DNA from: UBA9676 sp963741615
GTDB taxonomy: Bacteria; Actinomycetota; Actinomycetes; Streptosporangiales; Streptosporangiaceae
Direction of reading: 5' to 3'
NCBI GenBank assembly: GCA_963741615.1
Contig: CAVUIU010000001.1
Span: 123,244 to 187,243, forward strand
Length of the DNA stretch: 64,000 nucleotides
In this document: one piece after another, positions 1 to 7,422 of the stretch
Layout: each line of letters starts with the position of its first letter
Numbering within the stretch: position 1 is the stretch's first letter
The notes under the pieces: model-generated
Told to the model about the DNA's origin: nothing
Seen by the model: the letters and a program-made list of their open reading frames with translations, nothing else
Databases searched by the model: none
Position numbers and translations under genes: made by a program

Positions 1-270
1 CTTGTTCACGTCGATGCCGGACCGGGGGTGCCGCATGCGAAGGCGCAAGATCTCGTCATCGACGTTGCGGCCGTCGCCCGACAGCTCCACCTGGGCCGCA
101 CGCCGGGCGGCGCCCTCGCGCCGGCGGTACGACTCCGGCGTGAAGATCCGGGTGTGATCGTCGCCGACCTCGGTCAGCGCGAGGACATCGCGTTCGATGG
201 CCGACTGCTGCTGGGCCAGCTCCACGAGCGCCCCGGCGAGGTCATTCATGCTGAGGTCGATGGTGGTCAT
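1..270 (-). CDS. Hypothetical protein, partial (runs off the left edge)
   Basis: The frame is open from an ATG to the window edge, giving 90 codons of an incomplete protein. An AGGAGC ribosome-binding site lies 4 nt upstream. Its ATG overlaps the stop of the upstream 193-codon gene as ATGA, so the two are translationally coupled. The visible part is charged and probably helical (LVELAQQQSAIERDVLAL near the N-terminus), with no domain I recognise. It is the last visible gene of a four-gene minus-strand operon that begins with two antitoxin-like genes. That context suggests a plasmid or integrative element gene, but the function is unknown. Confidence 0.6.
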   Translation of the reverse strand, partial: MTTIDLSMNDLAGALVELAQQQSAIERDVLALTEVGDDHTRIFTPESYRRREGAARRAAQVELSGDGRNVDDEILRLRMRHPRSGIDVNK

Positions 271-848
271 GTCTGCTCCTTTGCGTAAGCCCCCGGGTAG
301 TCGGCCCGGCCGGCGAGCTGGGCGTCGGCGGCAGCCCGCGCCCGGCTGTCCCAGGGGTCCGGCGGGGCCGGCCTCGTGTACTGCGCCGAGAACCCGCTCT
401 GCTGGGTGAAGCCGCCGGCTGCGGCCTTCGCGGCGGCCTCGCGGTCACGTCCGGCGCGCTCGGTCTCATCCCGGCGATGGGCCGCGCCGACCGCCTGATG
501 GCTGGTCATCTTCGTCGGCGTCATCTCGGCGGCCACCTGCCGGACCAGGGCATTGACCGCCTCGGCGTCCGCACCCGCGAGCACGGCTTCCACCACCCGC
601 GGATCGTGGGTGGGGTCCAAGTCGTACGCCAGCGCACCCCTGAGCGTGGCCGACTGCTGCCGGGCACGGTCCGGGTACGGCGGCTGACACAGCGCCGCGT
701 TCTCCGCGATCATGGCGGCGACACCGCTTGCCACGGGCGATGGTGCCGGCGGCGGCGGGGAAACCGGCTCCACCGGCCCGAGCAGCGACTCAAGATCCTG
801 CCCACGCTCAGACGGCGCGGCTGGCTTGGCAGCTCTGGATTCAGGCAC
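267..848 (-). CDS. Hypothetical protein, Pro/Ala-rich, mobile-element operon
   Basis: A 193-residue protein starting at GTG, with its start overlapping the end of the preceding small gene by 8 nt and its stop overlapping the next start as ATGA. The N-terminal ~45 residues are Pro/Ser/Ala-rich and look disordered. The middle (about 50-120) is Ala-rich and probably helical; the C-terminus is rich in Ala, Arg and Gln. There is no signal peptide, membrane segment or known motif. The tight overlaps on both sides support it as a real gene. Codon use is G/C-rich like the neighbours. Function is unknown. Confidence 0.5.
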   Translation of the reverse strand: MPESRAAKPAAPSERGQDLESLLGPVEPVSPPPPAPSPVASGVAAMIAENAALCQPPYPDRARQQSATLRGALAYDLDPTHDPRVVEAVLAGADAEAVNALVRQVAAEMTPTKMTSHQAVGAAHRRDETERAGRDREAAAKAAAGGFTQQSGFSAQYTRPAPPDPWDSRARAAADAQLAGRADYPGAYAKEQT

Positions 849-1101
849 TGGCGGTTTCCTTCCGTCTCAGGTTCCCGCTGACAGACTCGCGGGCACGCGC
901 CGCCTCGGAGAACACCCGGCGCTGGCGCGAGTCGATCAGGTGAAGATCGTCCACGCCGGCCTGCACCCCCAGCGTCGGGACAAGCCAGCCGCTGACGCTC
1001 CGCGTCCGCAGGTCCATGATCCGCACCAGGCCGCCATCGTGGATGTGGCGCATCAATTCGCTGAAATGCGAGTGGGCATAGGACACGCTCACCGTGAGCA
1101 C
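841..1101 (-). CDS. Phd/YefM-like antitoxin-type small protein
   Basis: An 86-residue protein. I chose GTG at 1101 because a GAGG box lies 5 nt upstream and the previous gene ends just before it; a longer in-frame extension adds low-complexity sequence. Residues 3-40 read like a prevent-host-death fold: a short beta strand (LTVSVSY), an Ala/His/Phe helix (HSHFSELMRHIHDGG), then a strand pair ending in SGWLVP. Phd-family proteins bind DNA as autorepressors and neutralise a partner toxin. No toxin is recognisable downstream, so a partner-less regulator is also possible. The assignment is by pattern only. Confidence 0.5.
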   Translation of the reverse strand: MLTVSVSYAHSHFSELMRHIHDGGLVRIMDLRTRSVSGWLVPTLGVQAGVDDLHLIDSRQRRVFSEAARARESVSGNLRRKETASA

Positions 1102-1108
1102 GTCGACC

Positions 1109-1303
1109 TCAGCGGGCACCGGGCACCCCCAGCCGGGGGTCGGACGGGTGCAGCAACACGGCAAGCTCGCGCCCCCAGGAGTCCACGATCCGGCGCGGCT
1201 TCCGGTCGGTGGTCACCTCGTGCAGGACCTGGCCGGTGAGCCGGTGCAACGTGGTCGGGGAAACGATGACGGTCGGCCCGGTGTTGGTGCCCGTTGTGCT
1301 CAC
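1109..1303 (-). CDS. Phd/YefM-like antitoxin-type small protein (first gene of operon)
   Basis: A roughly 64-residue protein whose core, a strand (TVIVSP), a helix (TTLHRLTGQVLHEV), then RRIVDSWGRELAVLLHP, closely follows the Phd/YefM antitoxin pattern of strand-helix-strand ending in a hydrophobic AVLL segment. The GTG start used here has no strong ribosome-binding site; an in-frame ATG at 1324 or 1345 would lengthen it by 7-14 residues. It precedes a second Phd-like gene by only 7 nt, an unusual tandem arrangement. It is probably a DNA-binding autoregulator. A toxin partner is not visible. Confidence 0.45.
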   Translation of the reverse strand: MSTTGTNTGPTVIVSPTTLHRLTGQVLHEVTTDRKPRRIVDSWGRELAVLLHPSDPRLGVPGAR

Positions 1304-1354
1304 AGTGGGCCATGCTCTATACATCGGCACCCGGGCGGCCCGCACAGCCGGTAC

Positions 1355-1476
1355 GGCGAGATTTCTTTACCTGCCCGACCGGGAAGGGCCGCAAACGCTG
1401 GACCAACCGGTGGAAGGCCGCCCTCAACGCCTTTGACATCACCTTCGACGGGCGCCTGTCCGCCGGACGGAAGTAA
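1355..1476 (+). pseudogene. C-terminal remnant of an IS256-type (Mutator) transposase
   Basis: The last ~40 codons of this frame (TGKGRKRWTNRWKAALNAF followed by DITFDGRL) match the conserved C-terminal pattern of actinobacterial IS256-family transposases, in which a TGxGRxRWxxRWKxALNAF segment precedes the stop. Nothing upstream in any frame resembles the rest of a transposase, so this is a fragment. The sequence just after the stop (GATCAGTTACACGAAGAG) resembles the right-end inverted repeat context of such elements. The remnant marks the boundary between the antitoxin-like operon and the ion-transport block. Confidence 0.5.
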
Positions 1477-1732
1477 GACCATCAAGATCAGTTACACGAA
1501 GAGTTGGCGCTGTCGGGTGGGGTTGTTCTGACTACCTGAGGGTCAGGGGATGCTGGCCTCGATCAGATCGAAGGCGTGGCGCTGGTCGGCGGTTGGCTCG
1601 GGGAGCTAGGCCGCACAGCGCAGGATCAGGCGCAACTGGCACCTGCAGATGCGCCCGGATACCTGGGTGGAGGCGCCGCCATCGTTGAGGCCGTTTGGCG
1701 GCGTGCTTGCCTACGTAGGAGGATTCGCCGGG
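1477..1732. other. Intergenic region after the IS remnant
   Basis: No gene is supported here. The first ~40 bases probably include the decayed right end of the IS256-type element. The last bases hold an AGGAGG ribosome-binding site 10 nt before the exchanger start. I see no clear promoter or terminator hairpin. Confidence 0.4.
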
Positions 1733-3325
1733 ATGACTGTCGTACCCGCAGCAGTTGCTTTTCTCGCCGGGGCGCTTGTGAGTCTGGCAACTAGCTGGCT
1801 GCTGGTTTCGCGGCTTGAGCGGGTCGGAGAGCGCCTGGGCCTGTCGGAGGCGTTGCTGGGCATTGTCGCGGCGCTGGCGGCGGATGCGCCGGAGGTCACG
1901 GCCGCCGTCAGTGCGATGGCCAGCGGTGAACAGCGGCTGGGCGCTGGGGTCATCATCGGATCGAATGTCTTCAATCTGGCAGCTCTGCTTGGCCTTGGCG
2001 CGGTGGTTGCCGGGCGCATCGGGCTGCATCGCAGGGTGGTGCTGCTCGGCGGGACCGTCGCGATGTGCGTGGCGGGTGTGTGCCTGGTGGTGGTGGCGGG
2101 CCTGGTGCCGCCCGCCGCGGGCTGTGTGCTCGGTCTCTTTGTCGTAGCGCTGTACGCGGTTGCGCTCGGTGCTTCCGATCGGGGTCTGGCACGTCTGCGG
2201 CTTCCCCGGCGGTGGGTCACCTGGCTGCGGTCGGCGGTAGCCGAGGAGGAGGTGGAACTGGAATCGGCGATCCGGCCGGTGCCGGGACGGTGGCCAGATG
2301 TGGCCATCGCCGCTGGGTCGCTGGTCATCGTGGTCGGCGCCAGCGTGACGATGGAGCGGGCTGCGTCGGTGCTGGGGAACCGTTTTGCGGTGCCGGAGAT
2401 CGTGGTCGGTGGTCTGGTGCTCGCGGCGGTGACGAGCCTGCCGAATGCGGTCGCTGCAGTGTACCTGGCAGCTCGCGGGCGGGGCGCGGCGACCTTGAGC
2501 ACGGCCCTGAACAGCAACACTCTTAATGTGGTTGCTGGCCTGCTCATACCTGCCGCGTTGATCGGGCTGGGCCGGCCGTCGGGCCAGACGATCCTGGCCG
2601 CCGTGTGGTACGTCGTTCTTACCGCGGTGGTACTTGCGTTCGCCTATCGTGATCGCGGCATATCGCGGATGACTGGCATCGGAGTCATTGCGGCCTACTT
2701 TGTCTTCGCCGGCTCGATTCTCGGCCTCGCGTACGGGGGACCACAGCAGACGCGCATCGCGATCGTGGCTGGCCTGGCCGTTGCTGCTGTGCTCGGAGCG
2801 TGGCTGGTACTTGGCCGCCATCCAGGTGCCAGCGACCTTGAGCCGGGCCCGTCCCCCCCATGGCCAGCCAGGCGAAACCGTGGCGGCCAGGCCCAGGAGA
2901 AGCCGGTGGAAGTGCCGGGCAATGGCAGCGCTCCGGGAAGTGCACGCGCGCGGATAGCCGGCCCCTCCCCATCCAGGAGGGGACAGGAATCGTTGCTGGC
3001 AGGCTGGCGGGTCAAAAGACTGTGGGTGCTCGGCCTGGAAATCTCCTTCATCGTGGCCACCATCGACGCCATGCTCGGGAACCGGGTCATCCTCATAGGC
3101 CTGCTGATCGTTGGCCCCTGCTGCGTGGTTTTGACCGGCCGCTGGGTCCCGACGGGGCTAACCGGGTTGTGGGTGATCGGCCTGGCGGTGGTGCTGGGCC
3201 TTCCCGACGGCATCTGGGGCACCGCCATCTTCTTCATCTGGGTCAGCGCAGTCGCCGTGGTTGCACTCGCCAGCACCGTAGCCGCGGCTTTCATCGAGGC
3301 TCTCGGGCCCGTGCGCGACTCCTGA
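1733..3325 (+). CDS. Sodium/calcium exchanger family membrane protein with extra C-terminal membrane domain
   Basis: A 530-residue integral membrane protein. The ATG used here has an AGGAGG site 10 nt upstream. Two alpha-repeats typical of the Ca2+:cation antiporter superfamily are visible: repeat 1 around residues 45-90 (DAPEVTAAVSAMASG then GSNVFNL) and repeat 2 around 225-275 (TSLPNAVAAVYLAARG then NSNTLNVVAGLL), separated by an acidic loop (EEEVELE). After about residue 350 a Pro/Arg-rich hydrophilic linker leads to three further membrane segments. These resemble the transmembrane module found at the N-terminus of actinobacterial PP2C/sensor proteins (VILIGLL, GLPDGIWGT). The likely role is Ca2+ or Na+ extrusion at the cell membrane. 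The appended module is unusual for the family. Confidence 0.8.
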   Translation: MTVVPAAVAFLAGALVSLATSWLLVSRLERVGERLGLSEALLGIVAALAADAPEVTAAVSAMASGEQRLGAGVIIGSNVFNLAALLGLGAVVAGRIGLHRRVVLLGGTVAMCVAGVCLVVVAGLVPPAAGCVLGLFVVALYAVALGASDRGLARLRLPRRWVTWLRSAVAEEEVELESAIRPVPGRWPDVAIAAGSLVIVVGASVTMERAASVLGNRFAVPEIVVGGLVLAAVTSLPNAVAAVYLAARGRGAATLSTALNSNTLNVVAGLLIPAALIGLGRPSGQTILAAVWYVVLTAVVLAFAYRDRGISRMTGIGVIAAYFVFAGSILGLAYGGPQQTRIAIVAGLAVAAVLGAWLVLGRHPGASDLEPGPSPPWPARRNRGGQAQEKPVEVPGNGSAPGSARARIAGPSPSRRGQESLLAGWRVKRLWVLGLEISFIVATIDAMLGNRVILIGLLIVGPCCVVLTGRWVPTGLTGLWVIGLAVVLGLPDGIWGTAIFFIWVSAVAVVALASTVAAAFIEALGPVRDS

Positions 3326-3464
3326 TCGGCTCACCCCCGCAGAATCCCCCGATCTGGACAGCCAGCGTCTTGACCAGCATCGAACCGATGCCCGCCAATC
3401 AGGCGGCGCCGGGCAGGCAAGCTACATGAGCAGCTTGTTCTTGGCAGCCTTCCGGGCGAGGTCT

Positions 3465-3500
3465 AGGATCGTGTCAGGTGTGCCGGGAAGCCTGGTCGGC
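3465..3500 (+). promoter_or_regulatory. Conserved leader element, copy 1
   Basis: The core GCCGGGAAGYCTGGTCGGC is shared with a second copy about 2 kb downstream, ahead of the Na+/H+ antiporter. In both copies a 5-base arm lies exactly 19 nt before its complement: AGGAT/AGCCT here, AGACT/AGTCT in the other. One pair (G-C here, A-U there) is a compensatory change; one pair is mismatched here. It sits 38 nt before the small membrane-protein gene. A structured 5' leader is inferred. I do not know a named RNA family for it. Confidence 0.45.
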
Positions 3501-3538
3501 GATGTTCGTATTTCGGACTCGTGGACTTGGGGCTACTG

Positions 3539-3910
3539 ATGACTGTCAACAGCGCACCCGCGGACAACTCACCCGAGGCAAGCGGTTCTGCTGCTCCGCC
3601 GAGCTGGCCGTGGCGGCGGGCCGCGCTCTTCTTGGCCGGTGCCGCGCAGCTGATTACCATTTCGGCGCTGGTGAGCGCTGATCCTATCGCCGCGACCTGG
3701 TCGTCGCTGCTGCTGGCTGTTGCGCCTGCGCCCCTTGCAGCCGCGGCGGCCTTCGCCCCGGCCCCGGTTAACCTGCTGGCGGCAGTGGCCGGGATCGCGG
3801 TCCTGGTTGCGGGCATCGCCGGACAGCTCACGCACACCGGGTTGTTCTTTGTCCCGGCGCTGGTGGTGCTGGCCGTCGGCGCCGTCAAGCTCTGGCGCGA
3901 GCAGTCATAG
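3539..3910 (+). CDS. Small hypothetical membrane protein
   Basis: A 123-residue protein with a short hydrophilic N-terminus (about 25 residues, Ser/Pro/Ala-rich) followed by four hydrophobic segments at roughly 30-50, 55-75, 78-95 and 98-116, ending in a basic tail. I do not recognise a family. It is preceded by leader element copy 1. It ends 22 nt before the DUF4118 gene, so the two are probably co-transcribed with the universal stress protein gene. Role in ion homeostasis is an inference from position only. An upstream in-frame GTG would add six residues. Confidence 0.6.
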   Translation: MTVNSAPADNSPEASGSAAPPSWPWRRAALFLAGAAQLITISALVSADPIAATWSSLLLAVAPAPLAAAAAFAPAPVNLLAAVAGIAVLVAGIAGQLTHTGLFFVPALVVLAVGAVKLWREQS

Positions 3911-3932
3911 GCCTGGGAGAAGGTGTGAGCGG

Positions 3933-4682
3933 ATGACCCGCTACCTGACGAGGGACCGGGCCGCGATCGCCGCTGCTGTCGCGGCTCCGCTCGCGGCGGC
4001 CGCTGTGCTGCTGCCGTTCCGCGCGAGCTGGTCGAACACGAACGTGGCTCTGCTGCTGGTGGTGGCGGTCGTCGCGGTGGCGGCGATCGGCAACCGGGTC
4101 GCTGGCGCGGTCGCTGCGATCGGGGCGGCGGTCTGGTTCGATTTCTTCTTCACCCTGCCATATGAGCGGTTCACGATCCGCAGCTCGGCCGATGTCACCA
4201 CGTTTGTGCTGCTGCTGGTGGTCGGCGTGATCGTGTCGCAGCTGGCTGCCTACGCCCGCCGCCTGAAAGTGGTCGCGATCACCGATGCGGGATACCTGGA
4301 GCAGATCCACCAGACTGCTTCGCTTGCCCAGTCAGCGAGGTTCCCGGAGGCTGTGGTCGATCATGTCCGCCAGCAGCTGGCCGGCCTGCTGGATCTGCAG
4401 GCCTGCCGGTTCGAGTACGGGAACCTGCTCGGTCACCCGCCGCGGCTGGAGCCAGATGGCACGGTGCTGACAGGTCATGGCCGCTGGGATGTGGAGAAAG
4501 CGGACCTGCCCGGCGAGGAGATAGAGCTGCGGACGTTCGGCAACGGCCAGTACTACGGGCGGTTCATGCTGACGCCCAAGCCGGGCTCGCGGCCGTCCCT
4601 GCAAGCGCGCCTGGTAGCCGTCGCGCTCGCTGACCAGGCCGGCCGCGCGCTGGCAGCCGGGACGCCCACCCCCACCGGGTGA
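3933..4682 (+). CDS. DUF4118 (KdpD-like transmembrane sensor) protein without kinase
   Basis: A 249-residue protein. Four hydrophobic segments occupy residues ~10-110, with WFDFFFTLPYERFTI between segments, the hallmark of the DUF4118 module found in the K+ sensor kinase KdpD. The remaining ~140 residues form a soluble, probably GAF-like or stand-alone domain, with no histidine-kinase H, N or G boxes. The ATG is preceded by GGGAGAAGG. In KdpD this module senses K+ or envelope state; here a kinase-less version lies between a small membrane protein and a universal stress protein. A signalling or scaffold role is inferred. Confidence 0.7.
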   Translation: MTRYLTRDRAAIAAAVAAPLAAAAVLLPFRASWSNTNVALLLVVAVVAVAAIGNRVAGAVAAIGAAVWFDFFFTLPYERFTIRSSADVTTFVLLLVVGVIVSQLAAYARRLKVVAITDAGYLEQIHQTASLAQSARFPEAVVDHVRQQLAGLLDLQACRFEYGNLLGHPPRLEPDGTVLTGHGRWDVEKADLPGEEIELRTFGNGQYYGRFMLTPKPGSRPSLQARLVAVALADQAGRALAAGTPTPTG

Positions 4683-4698
4683 GGAAACGGGCAGGACT

Positions 4699-5244
4699 GT
4701 GTCTGGCATAGGCCGGCTGATCGTCGGGACGAGCGGGTCACCGGGCAGCCTGCAGGCGCTGCGGTACGGGGAGGCCCTGGCTCGCGCTCACAATGCGGTC
4801 CTGGTCCCGGTTCTTGCCTGGGAACCGCCCGGTGGTGACCGCGCCGAGCGGATCGCGCCGTCGGGCGATCTGCGCCGGGAATGGCACAAGCTCGCGTGCC
4901 GGCGGCTCCGGGACGCGCTGATCGCGGTGTGGGGGGAAGTTCCCGGTGATCCGCTGGTGCAGCCGCAGGTGGAGCGTGGCCCGGCGGGCTGGGTTCTGGT
5001 GAATCTTGCCTGCCGCCCTGGCGATGTGCTAGTCGTGGGCGCTGGCCGCCGCGGCGCGCTGGCCCGGATGGCCTTTCCCAGAGTGAGCCGCTACTGCCTG
5101 GCCCGCGCCCGGTGCCCGGTCCTGGCCGTCCCGCCGCCTGAACTTGCCCGCGAACTCGGACATGGCCGCCTCGCCTGGGCGTTCTGGCACCGGCCACTGA
5201 CCGCAGAGCAGATCCTTCGCGACCAGCCCAAGCCATCCACCTGA
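4699..5244 (+). CDS. Universal stress protein (UspA family)
   Basis: A 181-residue single UspA-type domain starting at GTG, 16 nt after the DUF4118 gene. The N-terminal strand (LIVGTSGSPGS) and the later GAGRRGALARMAFPRVS segment follow the ATP-binding pattern Gx2Gx9(G/S)(S/T) of the family. VLAVPPPE closes the fold as usual; a ~35-residue C-terminal extension follows. Usp domains often partner K+ sensors (KdpD itself carries one), which fits the preceding DUF4118 gene: the two may together replace a split KdpD sensory part. That pairing is inference. Confidence 0.75.
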   Translation: MSGIGRLIVGTSGSPGSLQALRYGEALARAHNAVLVPVLAWEPPGGDRAERIAPSGDLRREWHKLACRRLRDALIAVWGEVPGDPLVQPQVERGPAGWVLVNLACRPGDVLVVGAGRRGALARMAFPRVSRYCLARARCPVLAVPPPELARELGHGRLAWAFWHRPLTAEQILRDQPKPST

Positions 5245-5444
5245 GGAAACAGCGGGCCAGCGCGACCTCGGCAAGACACCATGCGCAAGTCGCCTCTGGC
5301 GCCGGTTCCGGCCTCAAGTGGCGTAACGAAGTTCCCGGAGACCGTGCACCACAGCTAAGCCTTTCCCGGTCTCCTCGCCAGCGCGCTGCCGCGTTCCAAT
5401 GCTTAGGGGCTTTGAACACGGAGGCATCTTCCGGCCTCCCCGGT

Positions 5445-5480
5445 AGACTGGGTCTCGGCGCGCCGGGAAGTCTGGTCGGC
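5445..5480 (+). promoter_or_regulatory. Conserved leader element, copy 2
   Basis: Second copy of the GCCGGGAAGYCTGGTCGGC element, with arms AGACT and AGTCT pairing perfectly across the same 19-nt interval as in copy 1. It lies 37 nt upstream of the Na+/H+ antiporter start, almost the same distance as copy 1 from its gene. Conserved sequence, spacing, compensatory change and position argue for cis-regulation of two ion-homeostasis genes by one signal. A protein-binding DNA site is the alternative. Confidence 0.45.
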
Positions 5481-5516
5481 AACGGCTCATCGGATCGAAG
5501 AGGCGAGGTCGGCGGC

Positions 5517-7100
5517 GTGCGCAATGTTGAGACCATCGTGGTGCTGGTCGCGCTGGCCACCGTGGTGGCGGCTTTCGCCAAACGGCTGCGGGTTCCCGCT
5601 CCTTCCCTGCTGGTGGCCGTCGGCCTGGCTGTGGGCCTGCTGCCGGGGACACCCCTGATTCATGTGCCGCCCGCCGTGGTCAGCCTGGTGGTGCTGCCAC
5701 CGCTGCTGTATGCGGCCAGCGAGGAACTGTCCTGGCGTGACCTGCGGGCCGTGTGGCGGCCGGTTGCGGTGCTGGCCGTGGGCCTGGTGCTGGCCTCGGC
5801 GGCCGCAGTCGCGGTCGTCGCCGGAGCGGTGGCATCTTTGTCGGCGAGCATGGCGTTCGTGCTGGGCGCGGTCCTGGCCAGCACCGATCCGGTGGCGGTC
5901 AGCGCGCTGGCGCGGCGGCTTTCGCTGCCTGCCAGGGTGCAGGCGCTGGTGCAGGCGGAGAGCCTGTTCAATGACGGCACGAGCCTGGTGCTGTTCCAGA
6001 TCGCGGTCTCCCTGGCCGTGGGCGGCACGGCTGGGATGGCCGCGACCGGAGTCTTGCTGCACGGGGTGGGCGAGTTCGCCGTGCTGGCGGGCGGCGGCGC
6101 GCTGGCCGGCGCCGCAGTCGCGGCCGGTGCCATTATGGTGCGCCGGCGGATCACCGACCCGGTGGTGGAGACGGTGGCGGCTCTGATCACCCCGTATATG
6201 GCCTACCTGCTCGGCGAAACGCTTCATGTCTCGGGTGTGACCGCGGTGATCGTGGCCGGGCTGGCGATCGGCGCCAGGCGTTCGGCGATCACCACCGCGC
6301 AGACGCGGCTGCAGCTGCACTCGGTCTACCAGACCGTCATCTTCGTGCTGGAAAGCGTCGTCTTCAGCCTCATCGGGCTGCAGCTCCCCACGCTTGTCCG
6401 CGCGGTGGGCCATACCGGGCAATGGCTGGTGGCGGCGCTCACGGTGACCGGGACCCTGATTGCCACCCGGGTGGCGTGGGTCTTTCCGGTGTGGGCCGCC
6501 TCCCAATGGCGCCGTGGCGGGCGCCGCCCGTCCTGGCCGGTGCCCGCCGTGGTCTCGTGGGCGGGCACGCGCGGGGTGGTGCCACTGGCCGCTGCCCTGT
6601 CCATCCCCCTTACCACGGCGAGCGGGGCTGCGCTGCCGCAGCGGGATCTCGTGCTGGTCCTGGCCGCGGCGGCGATCGTGATCTCGCTCATCGTGCAGGG
6701 CTTCACCCTGGAGCCGCTGGCCCGGTTCGCCGGATTCGGCAAGACCGCCGCCTCCGGCCCCGTCCACGAGGAGACCATCGCCCGGCTGCGCATGGCCGAG
6801 GCGGGCCTGGCCCGGCTGGACGAACTGGCCGAAAGCGCCGCCGCCCCCGATGAGGTGATCGACCGGCTCCGCACCGGCCTGGAGGCCCGCATCGGTAACA
6901 CGCGCGCCCGCATGAACCAAGGCCCGGATACCGAACAGGGGGCGCTGACCGAGCGGGAACTGCGGGGCGATCTCATCGCGACGGAGAATGCCGAGCTGTC
7001 CAGGCTCTTCGAAGCCGGCACCATCAGTGCGGCCACCCGTCGGCGGCTGCAGCGGAACCTGGACCTGGAGATCGCCCGGCTTACCGAAGGGCAGCAGTAA
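5517..7100 (+). CDS. Na+/H+ antiporter, CPA1 (NhaP/NhaK) family
   Basis: A 527-residue membrane protein with about 12 hydrophobic segments in the first ~400 residues. The CPA1 signature acidic sites are present: ASTDPVAVSAL around residue 122 and FNDGTSLVLF around 155. A later AGTRGVVPLAAALS segment is also typical. The last ~110 residues form a charged, probably coiled cytoplasmic tail rich in Glu and Arg. The GTG start follows an AGGCGAGG purine stretch and leaves leader element copy 2 in the 5' UTR. It exchanges Na+ (or K+) for H+ across the cell membrane and fits the surrounding ion-homeostasis block. Confidence 0.88.
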   Translation: MRNVETIVVLVALATVVAAFAKRLRVPAPSLLVAVGLAVGLLPGTPLIHVPPAVVSLVVLPPLLYAASEELSWRDLRAVWRPVAVLAVGLVLASAAAVAVVAGAVASLSASMAFVLGAVLASTDPVAVSALARRLSLPARVQALVQAESLFNDGTSLVLFQIAVSLAVGGTAGMAATGVLLHGVGEFAVLAGGGALAGAAVAAGAIMVRRRITDPVVETVAALITPYMAYLLGETLHVSGVTAVIVAGLAIGARRSAITTAQTRLQLHSVYQTVIFVLESVVFSLIGLQLPTLVRAVGHTGQWLVAALTVTGTLIATRVAWVFPVWAASQWRRGGRRPSWPVPAVVSWAGTRGVVPLAAALSIPLTTASGAALPQRDLVLVLAAAAIVISLIVQGFTLEPLARFAGFGKTAASGPVHEETIARLRMAEAGLARLDELAESAAAPDEVIDRLRTGLEARIGNTRARMNQGPDTEQGALTERELRGDLIATENAELSRLFEAGTISAATRRRLQRNLDLEIARLTEGQQ

Positions 7101-7269
7101 GCGCGGGCGCCGCTCAGTACTTGGCGAGGCCTGCCGGCACGCTCGTGCCGTCCTACCGGGCGGCAGCACAGATCATGCCCGGCTAACTCATCTCGATGGC
7201 CTGGCCGTTCGGCGGCACTGAGTAGCCAGATAGGGGGCGGCTGACAGTCCCTCAAGCCGCCCCATCCCC

Positions 7270-7341
7270 GCAGGGCCGCCCTGGGCAAAGGTCCCCCGAT
7301 CCCCGCCAGGGCGGCCCTGCTCATGCCTGGTGACCTTTGCC
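7270..7341. repeat. Two interleaved perfect inverted repeats (A-B-A'-B')
   Basis: Arm A GCAGGGCCGCCCTGG (7270-7284) has its exact complement at 7306-7320. Arm B GGCAAAGGTC (7284-7293) has its exact complement at 7332-7341. The order A-B-A'-B' is that of an H-type pseudoknot or of mutually exclusive hairpins, not a simple terminator. It lies between the antiporter gene and the Cys-rich gene, about 80 nt before the latter. The remaining intergenic bases show nothing else. RNA switch, terminator of the antiporter gene, or recombination scar are all possible. Confidence 0.6.
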
Positions 7342-7422
7342 TTAGGGCAAGGGCCTTCCTTGCTCTGGCAGTCCTGCCTGCTCAGGGGTGTACTGGAGAT
7401 AGAGCCCAGGAGGCTGAGAACA

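Noticed and set aside
5487..7169. A 560-codon minus-strand open frame opposite the Na+/H+ antiporter
   Set aside because: Composition is Gly/Arg/His/Gln-rich without motifs, and the plus strand encodes a clear CPA1 protein with conserved acidic sites.
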